From JAWXBM01 sp964470455 (lineage in GTDB: Bacteria; Pseudomonadota; Gammaproteobacteria; Xanthomonadales; SZUA-36), in contig CAYYCX010000002.1 in assembly GCA_964470455.1 (NCBI GenBank), positions 60,930-124,929 on the forward strand: DNA of 64,000 nucleotides, given 5' to 3'. Numbering within the stretch: position 1 is the stretch's first letter; every line of letters starts with the position of its first letter. A model generated the notes under the pieces. It did not search any database. It was given only the letters and a program-made list of their open reading frames with translations, and had not been told where the DNA came from. The position numbers and the translations under genes are program-made. Positions 24,597 through 33,067 of this stretch are shown piece after piece.

Positions 24597-26267
24597 GTGT
24601 TATTCCGCAATTCCCTGTTTCAATCCATGCTGTGCTGCGCCCTGGTTGTCGGCCTGCTGCCGGCCTCGGCGCTGGCCCAGTATGCAAGCGTTCCCGCGAG
24701 CAGGCTGGTTCATAGTGAGCAGGAACGCTACGGCCATTTGCGCTACTTCGGCTTTTACGCCAGCGCCATGGAACACTGGAACTTCACCCGTGAGCTCGCT
24801 CCGTACACCAACCTGACCTGGATTCATGTCGGCTCGAATACCGCTGAGGTTGAGGCCATTGCCGAGATCATGCGGCGGCTGCGCGAGGCGGATGAGGCCG
24901 GTGTGCAGGCTGTCATCAGCTTTGAACCCTTCCTGTTTGAAAACGATGAGGGCGATCCGAGGCCAGACCATGAAATCGAGGATTTCCTGGTGGAGCTGCG
25001 AGCGCAGGTCGAGTTTGCCGGCCTGGAGAACACCGTGGCCATGATTTATCCCAAGGACGAACCCTTTCGTGAATTCGTCAACGCGCGCCAACCGAACTTC
25101 TATGAGCAGTATGTCAGCGGAAGGGTGTATGAAGATATTCATCGTGACCTGGAACATGTGAATTCCCTGGTCAAGCTGGCGTTTCCGGATACCCCACTGG
25201 GCGTGATCCTTTCCGGCTATGAAATCCACCATAAATTCTTCAGCATTCCGGAGAATTACGACTGGGTGGGCTTTGATTGCTACGACAACCTGTTCCGGGC
25301 CTGCGACGACAAATCCTTCGTGCAGACCTATCGCTATCTGCTGGACCACATGCAGCCGCACCAGCAGCTGATGGCCGTGCCGGAAACCTGGGCCACCAAC
25401 GACAACCTCAACCGCGTTGACTGGCCCGCGGTGCTGCAAAGCCGCTTGCTGCATCACTACGAAATCGCATTGAGCGAGCCGCGTTTCGTGGCCTTCATTC
25501 CCTTCCTGTGGTCATTTGATGCCGGTGAACTCGATACACCCGGCCTGGGGCTGAACCAGTTCGGCAAGCTCTATGACCTGGGCCTGGATGATGCCGGCAC
25601 CGCGTTTGTGGAACAGGTTCAGGACATAGGCCGGCAAATCAAACAGGGCAGCCCGCAGTATCCCAACCTGGCCTGGGAGGAAACCGAGGCGCATCGCTAC
25701 CGGCCGGCGAGCCAGCTGCGCGGTGAGCTGCTTGGCATAGACCGCAACGGCGTGATCAGTGCCTGGGCGGTGGACGACGGACTGCCGCACAAGAGCCTGC
25801 GCGTGCAGGTGCTGGTTCGGAATGGCAATGGCCAGGTGGTGCACAAGTCGAAAAAACTGCGCACCAATGTCGACGATCCCGGTTTGAGGGCGACCGGCAA
25901 GATCGGAAGCGCATTTACGGGGCTGCACGGTTTCCGCTACCCGTTGCCGCGCCAGCTGGTGGACCGTTCCGGGCTCGAGTCCGGCAATGTTTCAGGCTTG
26001 GGCGCCATGCAGCTGGAACTGCTGGTTTACCCGGACGGATTGGACGCCGAAGGGCAGGTCATTGCCAACCAGCCACTGCAGCCTTTCAGTCGACTGGAAT
26101 TCGCGCCAACGGCACCGAAACTGCTTCCCGCCACAAAGGTAGGGGGAAGTCCTGTTCCGGGGCCCGGTCAGATCCGGTTATTCCGCTCTGCTGCAACCAA
26201 AGACGCATCTGATGCCGCGCATGGGATTGCCACTATTCCGGGGAGCGAAGAGGGTGATTTGCAGTAG
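24597..26267 (+). CDS. Secreted TIM-barrel-like protein, function unknown
   Basis: About 556 residues from the GTG at 24597, which follows GAGGAGCG and begins a signal peptide (LFRNSLFQSMLCCALVVGLL, ASALAQ). The longer frame to 24480 lacks these signals. The core has alternating strand/helix blocks like a glycosidase-type barrel: GHLRYFGFYASAMEHWNF, LTWIHVGSN, VQAVISFEPFLFEN, TVAMIYPKDEPF, DTPLGVILSGYEI, NYDWVGFDCYDN, LMAVPETWATND and VAFIPFLWSFDAG. The last 200 residues look like a beta-sandwich. DEP and PETW could be catalytic acids. I do not recognise a named family. Confidence 0.6.
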   Translation: MLFRNSLFQSMLCCALVVGLLPASALAQYASVPASRLVHSEQERYGHLRYFGFYASAMEHWNFTRELAPYTNLTWIHVGSNTAEVEAIAEIMRRLREADEAGVQAVISFEPFLFENDEGDPRPDHEIEDFLVELRAQVEFAGLENTVAMIYPKDEPFREFVNARQPNFYEQYVSGRVYEDIHRDLEHVNSLVKLAFPDTPLGVILSGYEIHHKFFSIPENYDWVGFDCYDNLFRACDDKSFVQTYRYLLDHMQPHQQLMAVPETWATNDNLNRVDWPAVLQSRLLHHYEIALSEPRFVAFIPFLWSFDAGELDTPGLGLNQFGKLYDLGLDDAGTAFVEQVQDIGRQIKQGSPQYPNLAWEETEAHRYRPASQLRGELLGIDRNGVISAWAVDDGLPHKSLRVQVLVRNGNGQVVHKSKKLRTNVDDPGLRATGKIGSAFTGLHGFRYPLPRQLVDRSGLESGNVSGLGAMQLELLVYPDGLDAEGQVIANQPLQPFSRLEFAPTAPKLLPATKVGGSPVPGPGQIRLFRSAATKDASDAAHGIATIPGSEEGDLQ

Positions 26268-26328
26268 AGGAAAAAATTCTGTCTCCGAACTTCTGGCGAG
26301 GTTCTGATGGCGGAATAAATCAGCTGAA

Positions 26329-26661
26329 CTAAGGAAGTGCGATCACCAACATCGAAGCAGGTCGATTAGTTGTATTCTGCACAGCCCGGGTCTCTCCTGG
26401 AGGAATGAAACAAGAATCCAGAGGGCCGAGCAGCACGGGCCCGCCCTCCGTAGTCACGGTGATTTGGCCCTCAAGCACTACGTAGATTCTTTCAGCTTTG
26501 CTTGAAGATTCTTCGGCGCCGCCACCCGGAAGGAAATGAGACAGACCAACCACCACACGCTCGGTGCTGGTCTGTCCCCCTCCCTGCAGTCGGAGAGCCA
26601 CCATGCCGTGATGCTTCGGGGCGTCGTAAGGGGGGGCATCGCTGAGTCGTGTGACTTCCAT
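26329..26661 (-). CDS. Small cupin-domain protein
   Basis: A 110-residue single-domain cupin. Motif 1 region: SHFLPGGGAEESSSKAERIYVVLEG; motif 2 region: PLDSCFIPPGETRAVQN. The usual His ligands of motif 1 are replaced by other residues (GGGAEE), so metal binding is uncertain. It lies 12 bp behind the iclR gene and should be co-transcribed with it. It may be a small-molecule sensor, isomerase or accessory oxygenase for the island pathway. It is too small to be a homogentisate or gentisate dioxygenase. Confidence 0.7.
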   Translation of the reverse strand: MEVTRLSDAPPYDAPKHHGMVALRLQGGGQTSTERVVVGLSHFLPGGGAEESSSKAERIYVVLEGQITVTTEGGPVLLGPLDSCFIPPGETRAVQNTTNRPASMLVIALP

Positions 26662-26673
26662 GTTATTCTCTGG

Positions 26674-27495
26674 TCAGCTGTTATTTGTCTTGGGCGTGGG
26701 CCCTTTCGAGTTCCCTTTCGCGCCCCTCCAGCCAAGCGCAAGACTGGCATCATGTGCAATCTTGCTAATGATCTTTTTGAGCTGCTCCTCTCGACCAGCA
26801 AGGCGGTCGGTTGGCATTGCGGAACTGATCGCGGCATAGTTGTTTGCGTCGTCGACAACCAGCGCTGCGATCGCACTGATACCGACTTCGTGTTCTTCAC
26901 GGTCGAAGGCCACACCTTCCGCCGCAACAAGGTCCAGCTCTTCCAGGAGGCGTTCCGGATCCACAATCGTGTGCTGGGTGCGGGATTCAAGCTTTTTCGG
27001 CAGCATTCTTCGAAGAACCGACCGCGGAAGTGCTGCCAGCAAAACCTTGCCATTCGCAGTGCAATGCGCCGGGAAAGTTGTGCCGACGAGTGTGACGGCG
27101 CGCAGCCCTTGTCCAAAGATAGCCTGGTCAAGGAACCTCACGCTGAGCCCTTCCAACACCGTGAGGCTCGCGCCTTCTGAGGTCTCTCTTGCCAGATTCT
27201 CGAGGAACGGACGCATTGTGGGAGTGAGCGCGTGCCGTGAATTCCTGGCGAGACGGTCGAATTCCGGCCCGAGCCGGATGCCCCCGACACCTGCGCCCTT
27301 GGCGACGAAGTGAACACCCTGAAGAGTTTGTACAATCCGGTGAACCGTCGAGCGCGGGAGACTGGTGAGCTCAGCGAGATCACTCAACGTAAGATCATCG
27401 CCAGCGTTCCCGATCGCACGCAGAATCTCGACAGTGCGGATCACGGACTGCACCCGCTTTGTCTTGGGGACTCTGCCCTCGGCCGCGTTATCCAA
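26674..27495 (-). CDS. IclR-family transcriptional regulator of the catabolic island
   Basis: A 273-residue regulator. The N-terminal winged helix reads SVIRTVEILRAIGNAGDDLT, LSDLAELTSLPRSTVHRIVQTL; the C-terminal effector domain includes AHCTANGKVLLAALP and FDREEHEVGISAIAALV, with usual IclR length. It starts with TTG at 27495 (no ATG is available near the HTH). It is divergent from the sulfatase operon. Its own promoter and five others in the island and beyond carry the same TCCCAC-type operator, so it is the probable regulator of all of them, including itself. The effector is unknown. Confidence 0.87.
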   Translation of the reverse strand: MDNAAEGRVPKTKRVQSVIRTVEILRAIGNAGDDLTLSDLAELTSLPRSTVHRIVQTLQGVHFVAKGAGVGGIRLGPEFDRLARNSRHALTPTMRPFLENLARETSEGASLTVLEGLSVRFLDQAIFGQGLRAVTLVGTTFPAHCTANGKVLLAALPRSVLRRMLPKKLESRTQHTIVDPERLLEELDLVAAEGVAFDREEHEVGISAIAALVVDDANNYAAISSAMPTDRLAGREEQLKKIISKIAHDASLALGWRGAKGNSKGPTPKTNNS

Positions 27496-27562
27496 TTTGA
27501 CTAGAAAGAATCCAGATACCGTATAGTGGGACGAGGTTATAGTCCGCCTGAATGCATGTCAA
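27495..27562 (-). promoter_or_regulatory. iclR promoter with TCCCACTATACGG operator
   Basis: Read on the minus strand: TTGACA (27562-27557), 17 bp, TAACCT (27539-27534), then TCCCACTATACGG (27531-27519), which is identical to the 13 bases in front of the TonB receptor gene at 40049. A further GGATTCTT block is also shared. The operator lies between the -10 box and the TTG start codon, which suits autorepression. Confidence 0.72.
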
Positions 27563-27603
27563 CCGTTTGGTCGAATCGCTTGCTCACACAGCCCATATCT
27601 CGC

Positions 27604-27666
27604 TTGACATTGCGGCGAGGTAATCACCATACTGTCCCATAAAGTGGACACCAATATCCCACATCG
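27604..27666 (+). promoter_or_regulatory. Promoter/operator of the sulfatase operon
   Basis: TTGACA (27604-27609), 18 bp, CATACT (27628-27633), one base, then TCCCAT (27635) inside the inverted repeat TGTCC-N8-GGACA (27633-27650). A second ATATCCCACAT block starts at 27654. The layout (-10 box followed by a TCCCA(C/T) operator) is the same as at the other island promoters, though the operator is more divergent. Confidence 0.55.
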
Positions 27667-27708
27667 CGAGGTTGCATCTCGGTGCGAAGACTTGGCTTCG
27701 AGAGCGGA

Positions 27709-30090
27709 ATGTCGAACATGAATGCCAAAAAAGACCGGAACCGGCCGGACCCCCGGGCAGCTGCACCGCATGGGACACGGAGACCGGCCTATGAGGGCTT
27801 CGAAGGCAAGATAGGCCGAACATTTTCCGAGTCTACCCCGTCATGGCCTGCCATGACTTCGGCCCGGCCCGGAAGTCCGAACATCATCTTGATGCTGGCC
27901 GACGACCTCGGCTATTCGGACGTCGGCTGCTTCGGCGGGGAAATTCCAACCCCCAATCTCGATGTGGTCGCCTCTCAAGGCTTGCGTTTCACAAACTTTC
28001 ACGCCACCCCCAAGTGCTCGACCACACGCGCCTCGCTCATGACCGGCATCGATCACCACCTCGCCGGTTATGCCGATGTCGTGCACTTCGATCCGGGTTA
28101 CCCAAACTACAGGATGGAGATGGGGGTCGCCCCGACGATTGCTGAGCGACTTCGTGATGAGGGGTACTCGACGCTGATGGTCGGCAAATGGCATCTGGCA
28201 CGGGAAGCCCACATGGCGGTCGATGCGCCTCGACACAGCTGGCCGCTGCAGAATGGTTTCGACGAGTTTTACGGGATCCTCGACGGTTTCACCAGTCTGC
28301 ATGAACCCCATCAGCTGGTCGAGGGCAACACGATCAGGCATATCGATGAATACCCTGACGGCTACTACCTGACGGACGACCTTACGGACCAGGCATTGCA
28401 GATGCTGCGTGATCGTTCCCTCGGCCAGCAGTCACGCCCGTTTTTTCTCTACTTTGCGCACCCTGCGCCACACTTTCCATTGGAGGCCAGGAAGGCTGAC
28501 ATCGAACTGCACCGCGGACGCTACGCGATGGGTTGGGACAAGGCGCGTCACGATCGATTCGAGCGGCAGAAGGTGATGGGGATCGTGACTGAGGGAACGC
28601 GGCTGCCCTCCGGTAAGGAAGAGGGTTACGATTTGCCGGAGTGGGATTCCCTTTCTGCGCAACAGCGAGAGGTCTTCGCGCGGTATATGGAAGTCTATGC
28701 GGCAATGGTGACCAGCATCGACCGGAGTGTCGGACGACTCCGCGAGCATCTCATTGGGACGGGCCAATGGGACAACACCTTGTTTTTGTTTCTTTCCGAC
28801 AACGGCGCGAGCCAGGAAGGAGGCCCTGCGGGATCTCCATACTATCTGAGCGCTCCGAGAATCGCGGGGTTGCCGCAAACCGATGAGCACAAGCGGCTGG
28901 TCTCAACTGAGTTCGCTCACTCAATTATTCATCTGATCGGCACACCGGATGCCAAACCAGCGTACAACTGGGGCTGGGCCCGGCTCAGCAACACACCATT
29001 CCGGCTGTACAAGCGTCAAACCCATGCGGGTGGGCACTCCGTCCCCGCCATCCTGTCGTGGCCAGTGGGCATTGCTGAAAGGGGCGCGCTGCGTCGCCAG
29101 TACCTGCATGTGACGGATGTGCTCCCGACATTGATAGCGCTGGCCAAGGGGCAGGACATCAATCTCGAGGGGCTCGACGGGTTCAGCTTTGTTGACTCTA
29201 TCCATGATGCAGAGGCCATCAGCCGGCATCGCAAGCAATACTACGAGATGGATGGCAATCGTGGCATGTATGTGGACGGCTGGGAAATTGTGGCGCGCTA
29301 CGACGGCGTGGGCCGCTACTCAGTTGACGACTGGGAGTTGTACGACCTCAACGCCGATCCGACCCAAACGGTGGACCTTTCCAGCGTTGAGGTTGAGCGC
29401 ACAGCCGCGATGGCCCATGAATGGGAGGAAACGGCCTGGGCGAAACAGGTGTTTCCGCTGACGGATGACAGTGGCTTGAAGTATGCCGTTTCGCCCAGCG
29501 AGATCGGTGCATCGCGTCCCGTCGAATTGCTGCGTGGAGCCCACACGCTGGACAGGTATCGCTCCCGCATCCTCGTCCAGATGCGGTCCTTTGATGTGCA
29601 AATCGACTTCGGCGAAGGGTTCCAGCTTGCTGATGAAGGCATATTGATTGCGCACGGTGATCAGGCTGGCGGCTATCTGTTGTACATCGAGGATGCAGAC
29701 CTGCACTTTTGCCACAACTACGGCGGCCGGACGCGCGACTTCAACATGGGCAGCCTGGTTCCGGCACTCGACAGGATTGACGTCGCATTTGTCGCCCGGC
29801 CCGAAGGTGTGAGTCTGGTGCAAATCCACGTTCAAGGCGAGCGGCGGGAAGTCCCGGCGCAGTTCAACCTCTTTGCTGGCGAGACACCTTTCCAGGGAAT
29901 TGATATCGGGATTGACCGGAGATCGCCTGTCTCACGGGAACTGCGGTTGCGGCGGGGGACGTTCGCTTACAGCGGGGCACTTCGTGCAGTAAGGATCATT
30001 CCTGGGCAGCGCTTGAGTGAAATGTTGCATTCGTCCCAAAGCAATATAGACAAGGAACACAACAAACTGGTGGAGCGTTTTGATGACTGA
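27709..30090 (+). CDS. Cytoplasmic arylsulfatase-like enzyme with CSTTR active-site motif
   Basis: About 793 residues without a signal peptide, as in Pseudomonas arylsulfatase AtsA. Metal-binding NIILMLADDLGYSD lies at residue 58. The formylglycine site is Cys103 in CSTTRASLMTG, where +2 is Thr instead of the usual Pro of CxPxR. Also present are GIDHH, VGKWHL, a second Asp-Asn pair in FLSDNGAS, and the C-terminal sulfatase subdomain. The last 200 residues add a beta-rich region. It hydrolyses sulfate esters if the Cys is converted. It is the first gene of an operon with the decarboxylase, which overlaps its end by 11 bp. Start ATG 27709 is preferred to GTG 27682. Confidence 0.82.
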   Translation: MSNMNAKKDRNRPDPRAAAPHGTRRPAYEGFEGKIGRTFSESTPSWPAMTSARPGSPNIILMLADDLGYSDVGCFGGEIPTPNLDVVASQGLRFTNFHATPKCSTTRASLMTGIDHHLAGYADVVHFDPGYPNYRMEMGVAPTIAERLRDEGYSTLMVGKWHLAREAHMAVDAPRHSWPLQNGFDEFYGILDGFTSLHEPHQLVEGNTIRHIDEYPDGYYLTDDLTDQALQMLRDRSLGQQSRPFFLYFAHPAPHFPLEARKADIELHRGRYAMGWDKARHDRFERQKVMGIVTEGTRLPSGKEEGYDLPEWDSLSAQQREVFARYMEVYAAMVTSIDRSVGRLREHLIGTGQWDNTLFLFLSDNGASQEGGPAGSPYYLSAPRIAGLPQTDEHKRLVSTEFAHSIIHLIGTPDAKPAYNWGWARLSNTPFRLYKRQTHAGGHSVPAILSWPVGIAERGALRRQYLHVTDVLPTLIALAKGQDINLEGLDGFSFVDSIHDAEAISRHRKQYYEMDGNRGMYVDGWEIVARYDGVGRYSVDDWELYDLNADPTQTVDLSSVEVERTAAMAHEWEETAWAKQVFPLTDDSGLKYAVSPSEIGASRPVELLRGAHTLDRYRSRILVQMRSFDVQIDFGEGFQLADEGILIAHGDQAGGYLLYIEDADLHFCHNYGGRTRDFNMGSLVPALDRIDVAFVARPEGVSLVQIHVQGERREVPAQFNLFAGETPFQGIDIGIDRRSPVSRELRLRRGTFAYSGALRAVRIIPGQRLSEMLHSSQSNIDKEHNKLVERFDD

Positions 30091-31543
30091 TTTATCGCCC
30101 GATACGGATCGTACCGACATTGCAGGGGGAACCAAGCCGTCCTATCACATGGACCCGGACGAATTCCGCCGTCATGGGCACGCCCTGATTGATTGGCTGG
30201 CGAAATACATGGAAACCGTCGGTGAACGCCAGGTGATGCCGGACGTTGCGCCTGGAGACATAGCTGCGAAGATTCCCGCCAAGGCTCCGGAAAAGCCCGA
30301 GCAGTTCAAAGACCTGATTGATGATCTCGACAAGGTCGTGATGCCGGGTATCACTCACTGGCAATCACCTGGGTGGTTCGCCTATTACCCGGCAACCACA
30401 TCCGGACCCTCTATCCTGGGCGAACTCGTCAGCGCGGGCCTTGGAGTACAGGGTATGCTCTGGTCGACGAGCCCGGCCGCGACTGAAATCGAAAATCGGG
30501 TGACCGACTGGCTGGTGGATCTGCTTGGCCTCCCGGCCACATGGCAGAACAGAAACGGTCCTGGCGGTGGCGTGATCCAGTCGAGTGCTTCGGACTCAAC
30601 TCACCTGGTCCATGTGGTTGCACGCGAACGGGCAAAGACCGGGCAGAAAAATCGACCAGAGTTCGTTGCCTATGCTTCGGGCCAGGCACATTCATCTGTG
30701 GAGAAGGGCGCCCGCGTTGCTGGAATAGAACATTTTCGAGCGATCGGCGTCGACGAAAACCTGAGCCTCGATCCCGATGCGCTGCGCGCGGCAATCAAGG
30801 CTGATCGGGACGCGGGGTTGACGCCACTCATCGTCACAAGCGTCCTGGGTACGACGGGCACTGCGGCGATCGATCCCATCGCCCTGATATCCGGAATTGC
30901 CAGCGAAGAGGGGTTGTGGCACCACGTTGATGCGGCCTATGCCGGTTCCGCCATGGTCTGTCCGGAGCTCCGGCATCTGCAACATGGGATTGAATCAGCA
31001 GACAGCTATACGTTCAATCCTCACAAATGGATGTTCACGAACTTCGACTGCAATGTGCTCTACGTCGCCGATCGCACTTCGTTGATTGATGCCATGTCCA
31101 TCACACCTCCTTACCTCAGGAATGCGGCTTCGGAGTCCGGCAAGGTAATCGACTATCGCGACTGGCAGGTGCCTCTGGGCCGACGTTTCAGGGCGCTAAA
31201 GTTGTGGTGGGTGCTACGCAGCTATGGAGCTGAAGGAATTCGCCACCACCTGCGGGAGCACATCCTTCTCGCGGAGGAGATTGCCGCGAAGATCGAACAG
31301 CACGATCACCTCGCCCTGACCGCTCCGGCCCACTTTGGATTGGTGTGCTTTCATCATCAGTCCGGAAACCAAGCAACGACGGCGTTGCTGAACAAGCTCA
31401 ACTCGGTGCCCAACATCTACCTGACCGGCTCGAGCTTCGGCTCCAAGCAATTCATCAGGTTGTCTGTAGGTTCAACTTCAACGACTGCGGAGGATGTTGG
31501 CCGACTATGGCGCCTCATTGACGAGGCGGCAACGGCGGTCTGA
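30080..31543 (+). CDS. PLP-dependent aromatic-L-amino-acid-type decarboxylase
   Basis: A 487-residue group II decarboxylase. The N-terminal MDPDEFRRHGHALIDWLAKYME and HWQSPGWFAYYPATTSGPSILGEL are the hallmarks of plant/animal-type tyrosine/DOPA/tryptophan decarboxylases. PLP-binding Lys is in YTFNPHKWMFTNFDC; His in WHHVDAAYAGSA stacks on the cofactor. Product would be an aryl-ethylamine such as tyramine, dopamine or tryptamine. Overlap with the sulfatase and proximity of an aminotransferase suggest removal of the carboxylate, then the amine, from a desulfated aromatic amino acid. Substrate choice is inference. Confidence 0.87.
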   Translation: MMTDLSPDTDRTDIAGGTKPSYHMDPDEFRRHGHALIDWLAKYMETVGERQVMPDVAPGDIAAKIPAKAPEKPEQFKDLIDDLDKVVMPGITHWQSPGWFAYYPATTSGPSILGELVSAGLGVQGMLWSTSPAATEIENRVTDWLVDLLGLPATWQNRNGPGGGVIQSSASDSTHLVHVVARERAKTGQKNRPEFVAYASGQAHSSVEKGARVAGIEHFRAIGVDENLSLDPDALRAAIKADRDAGLTPLIVTSVLGTTGTAAIDPIALISGIASEEGLWHHVDAAYAGSAMVCPELRHLQHGIESADSYTFNPHKWMFTNFDCNVLYVADRTSLIDAMSITPPYLRNAASESGKVIDYRDWQVPLGRRFRALKLWWVLRSYGAEGIRHHLREHILLAEEIAAKIEQHDHLALTAPAHFGLVCFHHQSGNQATTALLNKLNSVPNIYLTGSSFGSKQFIRLSVGSTSTTAEDVGRLWRLIDEAATAV

Positions 31544-31648
31544 ATTCGAAGGACGGAGCGGGGTTACAGCGGAACTGGCATCTGCAGTGAGGCACTCATG
31601 CAACTCCAGGGAAGCAGTGTGGAAAACAAACAGTCAGGAGCGAGAAAT

Positions 31649-33022
31649 ATGATTTCAGAACAGGAACTTGAAGCACTGTCATTCTCCGGTGCACCGCAGA
31701 TAACCACTCCCGTTCCGGGGCCAACAACCACGGCCTTGCTCGAGGAAGCGGGAAATTACGAATCCATGACTCGCGGTGGCGGACGCTTCCCGTTTGTCTT
31801 CGCCAGGGGCAAAGGGGTAACTGTCCAGGATCCGGAGGGCAACCTCTATATTGATATGACCGCCGGCGTCGCGGTCAACAGCGTCGGGCGAGTCCATCCC
31901 GAGGTCGTCGCGGCCATCGAACGCCAATCCAAAGTGCTGATGCATGGATCCGATATCAGCAATACAAAGCGCGGTGAGCTCGCCAAGCGACTCGCGTCGA
32001 TAGCCCCTCCCGGACTTCGCGACAATTGCATCGCTTACTTTACCCAGAGCGGCAGCGGCGCAGTGGAGAGCGCGGTCAAGTTCGCCAAGAGAATCACCGG
32101 AAAGCACCAGATTGTTGCTTTTCACGGGGCATATCATGGGACCTGGTACGCCGCTAACTCGCTTACCACGGGTGATCAATACCGGCGTGGCTATGGACCC
32201 TTCATGGCCGGAGTCATCCACCTGCCTTACCAGTACTGTTATCGCTGCCCCTTCGGATTGCAGCGCAGCAGCTGCGGGATCGCCTGCGCGGACTACGCCG
32301 AACACGTGCTGAACACTCCTTACACTGCAGCCGATGACGTAGCGGCGGTGATCATCGAGCCACTCCAGGGCGAGGGTGGCTATGTACCGCCTGATCCGGA
32401 GTTCCTGCAGGCGATCAGGGCAGCCTGTGACAAGCACGGCGCATTGCTGATCGCCGATGAAGTCCAGGCGGGCGCCGGTCGTACAGGAAAGATGTGGTCC
32501 ATCGAGCACGCCGGAGTGGCTCCGGACATGATGACTTTCGGCAAGGGTATGGGCGGTGATGTGCCCATGGCCGGATTGCTGATGCGCCGGGACCTGGCTT
32601 TGCAGCTCGACGACCACTCGCAACCACAGACGTTTGCCGGCAATGCGGTATCGGCTGAAGTGTGTATGACCAACATCAATATCATTGAGCGTGATGGTCT
32701 CATCCAGCGCGCCGCTGAGGTGGGCGCCGAAGTCATGCAACGGCTGAAGGCCGCGGCCGAGGACCTTGAGATCATTGGTGATGTTCGTGGTCGCGGGCTG
32801 ATGATCGGCGTGGAACTCGTCGCCAACAAGGAAACCCGTGAACCGCTGTGCCGTGACAAAACCGGGGATATCGTGCTTGCGATGCTGAAGAGAGGGGTGA
32901 TCATGGTGCCGTGCGGACGATACGGCAACGTCCTGCGCCTGATGCCTTCACTGACGATACCCAGGTCGTACATGAATGCCTCTATCGACATCATGCTTGA
33001 TGTGCTTCGTGATGCCCAGTAG
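31649..33022 (+). CDS. Class III PLP-dependent aminotransferase
   Basis: A 457-residue omega-aminotransferase of the GABA/beta-alanine transaminase group. ATG 31649 follows AGGAGCG and is preferred to 31598. Motifs: FTQSGSGAVESAVKFAKRIT (phosphate binding), HGAYHGTW, VIIEPLQGEGGY, LLIADEVQAGAGRTGK (Asp and Glu-Val-Gln) and the Schiff-base Lys in MTFGKGMGGDVP. A Cys-rich insert CYRCPFGLQRSSCGIAC around residue 190 is notable and resembles that of some related transaminases. It probably converts the amine from the preceding decarboxylase to an aldehyde for the dehydrogenase at 45920. Confidence 0.87.
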   Translation: MISEQELEALSFSGAPQITTPVPGPTTTALLEEAGNYESMTRGGGRFPFVFARGKGVTVQDPEGNLYIDMTAGVAVNSVGRVHPEVVAAIERQSKVLMHGSDISNTKRGELAKRLASIAPPGLRDNCIAYFTQSGSGAVESAVKFAKRITGKHQIVAFHGAYHGTWYAANSLTTGDQYRRGYGPFMAGVIHLPYQYCYRCPFGLQRSSCGIACADYAEHVLNTPYTAADDVAAVIIEPLQGEGGYVPPDPEFLQAIRAACDKHGALLIADEVQAGAGRTGKMWSIEHAGVAPDMMTFGKGMGGDVPMAGLLMRRDLALQLDDHSQPQTFAGNAVSAEVCMTNINIIERDGLIQRAAEVGAEVMQRLKAAAEDLEIIGDVRGRGLMIGVELVANKETREPLCRDKTGDIVLAMLKRGVIMVPCGRYGNVLRLMPSLTIPRSYMNASIDIMLDVLRDAQ

Positions 33023-33067
33023 TTATCGCTCGCCATCAAGGGCCCAGGATTGGAAAGTACAAAAGGC

